The notes below the pieces were generated by a model, which worked only from the letters and a program-made list of their open reading frames with translations, ran no database searches and was not told where the DNA came from. Shown in pieces: positions 59,913 through 64,000 of a stretch of DNA of 64,000 bases (the first letter of the stretch is position 1; each line of letters opens with the position of its first letter). The stretch comes from Cohnella sp. AR92 (GTDB lineage Bacteria; Bacillota; Bacilli; Paenibacillales; Paenibacillaceae). The translations under genes and the position numbers were made by a program. The stretch lies in the NCBI RefSeq assembly GCF_003990975.1, contig NZ_RZJR01000004.1, positions 20,625-84,624 of the forward strand, given 5' to 3'.

Positions 59913-62345
59913 ATGGGTTCGCCTAAATCCAAAAGCCGTACCCTGCCCCTGCTGCCCCTAAGAGGGCTCCTGGTCTACCCCAGCATGGTGCTGCATCTCG
60001 ATGTTGGACGGGAGAAATCGGTCAAAGCCTTGGAGCAGTGTATGATCGACGATCACATGATCCTTCTCTGTTCTCAGTCCGAAGTGAACATCGAGGAACC
60101 GACTCAAGAAGATATTTACAAGGTCGGCACGATCGCTAAGGTCAGACAGATGTTGAAGCTGCCCAACGGAACCATTCGCGTCCTGGTTGAAGGGGTCATC
60201 CGCGCGGAGATTGAACAATATTTGCCGAACGATCAGTTCTACGAGGTCGTCGCCAAGGAATTGGCGGAGCAGAACGGCTCGGATTCGGAACTGGATGCGC
60301 TCATGCGAGCCGCCCTTAGCCAATTCGAGCACTACATCAACCTCTCGAAGAAAGTCACTCCCGAGACGCTGGCCGCCGTATCCGATATCGATCAGCCGGG
60401 GCGTCTCGCCGACGTGATCACCAGCCACCTCTCGCTAAAGATCAAAGACAAGCAGGAGATTCTGGAGACGATCGACGTCCATAAGCGTCTGGAGAAGCTT
60501 CTCGACTTCCTGGGCAACGAGCGCGAAGTGCTCGAGCTGGAACGCAAGATCAGCCAGCGAGTGAAGAAGCAGATGGAGAAGACGCAGAAGGAGTACTACC
60601 TTCGCGAGCAGATGAAGGCGATTCAGAAGGAGCTTGGCGAGAAGGAAGGCCGGGCCGGAGAGGTCGAGGAGCTGCGCAATCAGCTCGAGGAAGCGAATCT
60701 TCCGGAGAAGATCGCGGCCAAGGTAGAGAAAGAGATCGACCGTCTGGAGAAAATGCCCGCTTCTTCCGCGGAGGGCGGCGTCATCCGTACTTATGTGGAA
60801 TGGCTGCTTGCCCTTCCGTGGAACAAGGAGACGGAGGACCATCTGGACATCGCGAATGCGGAGAAGCTTCTGGCGGAAGAGCATTACGGCCTCGACAAGC
60901 CGAAGGAGCGGGTGCTGGAATACTTGGCCGTACAGCAGCTGGTCAAGAAGCTCAAAGGCCCGATCCTGTGCTTCGTCGGTCCTCCTGGCGTCGGCAAGAC
61001 GTCCCTTGGACGTTCCATCGCGAAGTCTCTCGGAAGGGAGTTCGTTCGAATCTCCCTCGGGGGCGTACGGGATGAAGCGGAGATCCGCGGCCACCGTCGC
61101 ACCTATGTCGGAGCGATGCCGGGACGCGTTATTCAAGGCATGCGCACGGCGGGCACGATGAACCCCGTGTTCCTGCTCGACGAGATCGACAAGATGGCGA
61201 TGGATTTCCGGGGCGATCCCGCCTCCGCTATGCTGGAGGTACTCGATCCGGAACAGAACGGGACTTTCAGCGACCATTACATCGAGGTTCCGTTTGATCT
61301 CTCGAAGGTTATGTTCATCACGACCGCCAACGCCGTCCATCAGATTCCCCGTCCGCTGCTGGACCGGATGGAGGTTCTCTACATCCCGGGCTACACCGAG
61401 CTGGAGAAGCTTGAGATCGGCCGGAATCATCTGCTTCAGAAGCAGGTCAAGGACCACGGTCTCCAGCCGGAGCAGCTTATCCTGGAATCGGATGTGCTGA
61501 TGACGCTGATTCGCGACTATACACGCGAAGCCGGCGTACGTAACCTGGAGCAGCAGCTTGCGGCCATCTGCCGCAAAGCGGCGAAGGAGCTCGTGGCGAA
61601 TCCGGAGTCCGGACCGATTACGGTCGACGAAGCGAAGCTCAGAGAGTACCTCGGCCCGTCCAAGTACCGCTATGGGATGGCGGAGCAGGAGGATCAGGTA
61701 GGCGCCGTTACGGGGCTGGCCTGGACGGAAGTCGGCGGAGACACGCTCGTCATCGAAGTGACGGTCATGCCGGGAAGCGGCAAGCTGACTCTGACGGGCA
61801 AGCTGGGCGATGTGATGAAGGAGTCCGCGCAAGCGGCCTTCAGCTACATTCGCAGCCGCGCGAAGGAGTGGGGCATCGACCCGCAATTCCACGAGAAGAA
61901 CGATATTCATATTCATATTCCGGAAGGCGCGATTCCGAAGGACGGTCCATCCGCCGGGATTACGATGGCGACGGCGCTCGTCTCCGCATTGACGGGGCTG
62001 AGAGTGAACCGCGAGGTCGCGATGACCGGGGAGATTACGCTGCGGGGCCGGGTGCTTCCGATCGGCGGCCTGAAGGAGAAGTCGCTGGCCGCTCATCGCG
62101 CGGGCATCAAGAAGGTGCTCATTCCGAAGGACAACGAGCGCGACCTGCGCGATGTCCCGGACAGCATTAAGCAAGAGATGACCTTCGTTCCGGTCGCTCA
62201 TCTGGACGAGGTCCTGCTTCATGCTCTGTCCGATCCGCTTCCGAACAAGCCGGAAGGCGAGGACGACGCTACCATCGCTGCGGAGAACGTAGCCCTTGGC
62301 ACCGCAGGCGATTCGGAAGACGTGCCGCCTCTCGGAGCCCATTGA
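59913..62345 (+). CDS. lon: ATP-dependent protease La (LonA)
   Basis: This 810-residue protein has the N-terminal substrate-binding domain ([18 protein letters not shown]), Walker A GPPGVGKT at 356-363, Walker [10 protein letters not shown] near 420-428, and the Ser-Lys dyad S680 (KDGPSAG) and K723 (GGLKEK). A polar tail of about 35 residues ends the protein. The start ATG 59913 follows TTGGAGG. It degrades damaged and regulatory proteins in the cytoplasm. Confidence 0.98.
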   Translation: MGSPKSKSRTLPLLPLRGLLVYPSMVLHLDVGREKSVKALEQCMIDDHMILLCSQSEVNIEEPTQEDIYKVGTIAKVRQMLKLPNGTIRVLVEGVIRAEIEQYLPNDQFYEVVAKELAEQNGSDSELDALMRAALSQFEHYINLSKKVTPETLAAVSDIDQPGRLADVITSHLSLKIKDKQEILETIDVHKRLEKLLDFLGNEREVLELERKISQRVKKQMEKTQKEYYLREQMKAIQKELGEKEGRAGEVEELRNQLEEANLPEKIAAKVEKEIDRLEKMPASSAEGGVIRTYVEWLLALPWNKETEDHLDIANAEKLLAEEHYGLDKPKERVLEYLAVQQLVKKLKGPILCFVGPPGVGKTSLGRSIAKSLGREFVRISLGGVRDEAEIRGHRRTYVGAMPGRVIQGMRTAGTMNPVFLLDEIDKMAMDFRGDPASAMLEVLDPEQNGTFSDHYIEVPFDLSKVMFITTANAVHQIPRPLLDRMEVLYIPGYTELEKLEIGRNHLLQKQVKDHGLQPEQLILESDVLMTLIRDYTREAGVRNLEQQLAAICRKAAKELVANPESGPITVDEAKLREYLGPSKYRYGMAEQEDQVGAVTGLAWTEVGGDTLVIEVTVMPGSGKLTLTGKLGDVMKESAQAAFSYIRSRAKEWGIDPQFHEKNDIHIHIPEGAIPKDGPSAGITMATALVSALTGLRVNREVAMTGEITLRGRVLPIGGLKEKSLAAHRAGIKKVLIPKDNERDLRDVPDSIKQEMTFVPVAHLDEVLLHALSDPLPNKPEGEDDATIAAENVALGTAGDSEDVPPLGAH

Positions 62346-62363
62346 CAGGAGACATGCATTCTT

Positions 62364-62981
62364 ATGAAAATCAAATCCAGCGAATTTGTCATTAGCGCGG
62401 TAAGTCCGAAGCAATATCCGGATGGAGGCCTGCCGGAGATTGCTCTGGCCGGCCGGTCGAACGTGGGCAAATCGTCGCTGATCAACAAGCTGCTGCTGCG
62501 CAAGAACCTGGCTCGAACGAGCTCGCAGCCGGGGAAGACGCAGCAGCTCAACTACTACCTCATTAACGAAGAACTGCACTTCGTCGATGTTCCGGGCTAC
62601 GGATACGCGAAGGTGTCCAAGTCGGAGAGAGAAGCGTGGGGACGCATGATCGAGAACTATCTGCGCGAACGCGAACCTCTTCGGCTTGTCCTTCATCTCG
62701 TCGATCTGAGGCATCCCCCGACCGCGCTTGACGTCTCGATGTACGAATGGCTGTCGCATTACGACATTCCGATCTGCGTCGTTGCGACCAAAGCGGACAA
62801 GCTGACGAAGAATCAGCTGCCGAAGCATGCCAAGATCGTTCGGGAGACCCTTGGAATGCCCAAAGGCCAGCCGCTCGTGCTCTTCTCCTCGGAGACGGGA
62901 ATGGGAAGAGACGAATTATGGAGCGTCATCGAGCAAGCAGCCGGTTTAACGCAGGAATCCCCTCCGGAAACCGTAGAATGA
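62364..62981 (+). CDS. engB: Ribosome-biogenesis GTP-binding protein (EngB/YsxC)
   Basis: This 205-residue GTPase has G1 GRSNVGKS at 30-37, the switch region [15 protein letters not shown]3 DVPGYGYAK near 75-83 and G4 TKADK. It starts at ATG 62364, 18 bases after lon, behind CAGGAGAC. It is essential for 50S subunit maturation in Bacillus and conserved next to lon. Confidence 0.97.
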   Translation: MKIKSSEFVISAVSPKQYPDGGLPEIALAGRSNVGKSSLINKLLLRKNLARTSSQPGKTQQLNYYLINEELHFVDVPGYGYAKVSKSEREAWGRMIENYLREREPLRLVLHLVDLRHPPTALDVSMYEWLSHYDIPICVVATKADKLTKNQLPKHAKIVRETLGMPKGQPLVLFSSETGMGRDELWSVIEQAAGLTQESPPETVE

Positions 62982-63158
62982 CCCGCGGGAAAGCGAGGTT
63001 GACGGGGAAATGCTCAAGGAAAGTCAGGGAGAAATCGATTTTTACGGGATTATCCTTCAAAATCGAGATTCAGGCGCAAGAAACGATCTCGGAATTATCG
63101 TATAATTAAAGGGATTCAAGCGTTAAAACCTGTAACAAATGGAATTGAGGAGATTTCA

Positions 63159-63749
63159 ATGGCTGAGCGAGTAGCCACGGATTATGTCCATGCAACCCTG
63201 AAGCTAACGGAAGCCGAAATGCCTGCTCTCTTCGCCTTGAGCGAGACCCAGCAATTGCGCATGCAAGTGTTCGTATTGGATACGGGCAATCATGAACTGA
63301 TGTTGGAAGACGCAGCAGCCGGAGAATCCGTCCGAATGAAGTTCGAGCGGGTGGACGGCATGTACGTCTGCACGTTGTCCTGCAAGGTCGTCATGCCGAA
63401 GCTGACCAACTTCCTGCGCAAGCTCGTATCGACCTTTAGGGGCGATGCGGTCGTCAATCGGATTTATCCCGGCTTCACGATGATTTATCATTATTTGAAC
63501 GGCAAAGTGATCCGGATCGCGGAATGCAAGGGCGAAGAGGTTCATACCGTATTCGAATATCGCAATACTCTAGGCTTAATAGAAGAGCAATTCAAGCGAC
63601 GCCATGTGGAGCAAGAGATCGGAATCGTCCGTCACGCCGTCAACGAGCTGCTGGATCTGCGGAACCGCTCCGATTCGGAATCGGAGATCCTTGAGATCGA
63701 CGAGAGATTAAAGCATCACAGCCGATTGTTGTTCGCTTTAGAAGCCTAA
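63159..63749 (+). CDS. Conserved Paenibacillaceae protein, unknown
   Basis: This 196-residue soluble protein starts at ATG 63159 behind TGAGGAG. The first ~110 residues are beta-rich with an M-L-E-D-rich hairpin. The rest is helical with IEEQFKRRHVEQEIGIVRHAVNELLDLRNR, a likely coiled coil. No enzyme motif is visible. A TATAAT lies about 56 bases upstream (near 63100). Confidence 0.65.
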   Translation: MAERVATDYVHATLKLTEAEMPALFALSETQQLRMQVFVLDTGNHELMLEDAAAGESVRMKFERVDGMYVCTLSCKVVMPKLTNFLRKLVSTFRGDAVVNRIYPGFTMIYHYLNGKVIRIAECKGEEVHTVFEYRNTLGLIEEQFKRRHVEQEIGIVRHAVNELLDLRNRSDSESEILEIDERLKHHSRLLFALEA

Positions 63750-63765
63750 GTCCCATAAAATGACG

Positions 63766-63794
63766 AATGCCTGCAGAACTCTGCAGGCATTTTT
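63766..63794 (+). terminator. Terminator after the conserved unknown gene
   Basis: AATGCCTGCAG pairs perfectly with CTGCAGGCATT around a 4-base loop, followed by T. Confidence 0.9.
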
Positions 63795-63888
63795 GCATGC
63801 AGCCCGACAACTTTAACCAATATTTAGAAACTTCTCCGAATTCCGCGTCGTATATCCCTTGGATCAAAGCATGAATTGGGGGATAAAT

Positions 63889-64000
63889 ATGAGGAAATTT
63901 TGGGGTCTGGCAATCATTCTGGCTTTATTCGCAAGCCTTCTGACCGCCTGCAGCGGCGGAGGAGGAGAGGGAGAGCTCAAGAAGCTGGGCAAGGACGAGA
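63889..64000 (+). CDS. Lipoprotein, 3' part beyond the window
   Basis: The ATG at 63889 follows TTGGGGGA. The first 37 residues are a lipoprotein signal with lipobox LTAC at about 18-21, then a Gly-rich linker and ELKKLGKDE. The start resembles extracellular solute-binding proteins of ABC transporters in Paenibacillus. The rest of the gene is outside the window, so the function is not assignable. Confidence 0.65.
   Translation, partial: MRKFWGLAIILALFASLLTACSGGGGEGELKKLGKDE

Noticed and set aside
60435-62828. A 797-codon open frame antisense to lon
   Set aside because: The frame mirrors a fully conserved Lon coding sequence and has no ribosome site.

Overview
The window is chromosome of an endospore-forming Firmicute, most likely Paenibacillaceae (Paenibacillus/Cohnella type). 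The evidence is the gene content: an ysoA-like gene, tig, clpP, clpX, ispG, a PCYCGC lipoprotein, lonB, lon and engB in a row; a GerA-type germinant receptor operon; five YheC/YheD ATP-grasp spore coat paralogues; RNase PH with an XTP pyrophosphatase; and frequent TTG starts with strong Shine-Dalgarno sites. Host DNA looks GC-rich. The 43.5-51.1 kb segment is clearly more AT-rich.

Layout. 1-12.2 kb: right part of a prophage with tape measure, distal tail, tail-tip and fibre proteins, holin and endolysin, morons, an SOS-box operon of unknown small genes and paired XRE regulators. It ends abruptly in the last third of a cotJC (manganese catalase-like coat protein) gene. 12.4-18.1 kb: DUF2935 gene, lipoproteins, an IS110-family insertion sequence with a structured flank, and a phosphodiester glycosidase operon. 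18.4-25.5 kb: a HAD phosphatase and the five-gene YheC/D cluster. 25.7-33.2 kb: an MBL-fold hydrolase, an SBF-like transporter, a PgpA-like protein, a GerMN lipoprotein and the gerA operon. 33.4-43.4 kb: rph, the XTP pyrophosphatase gene, asnO-type asparagine synthetase, small unknown genes, membrane proteins, tRNA-Arg, a GNAT gene and two divergent coat-like genes.

43.48-51.08 kb: an integrative element bounded by 50-bp direct repeats. The repeats are the 5' part of a tRNA-Gly gene. The element carries a tyrosine integrase, an excisionase-like protein, a replication-initiator-like protein, an HNH endonuclease, an XRE regulator, a RHH protein and a capsid-protease-like protein. It has replaced the 5' half of the tRNA and supplies a copy of the tRNA promoter with the same -35 and -10 hexamers and the same 17-base spacing. 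The host promoter is left stranded at the other end.

51.1-64 kb: the conserved proteostasis block (trigger factor, ClpP, ClpX, LonB, Lon) with ispG and engB, then a lipoprotein cut by the window end.

Many host genes here serve sporulation and germination (cotJC, YheC/D, GerA, GerM, LonB, AsnO). The two most interesting signals are the prophage splitting cotJC and the element that swaps the 5' half and promoter of tRNA-Gly.
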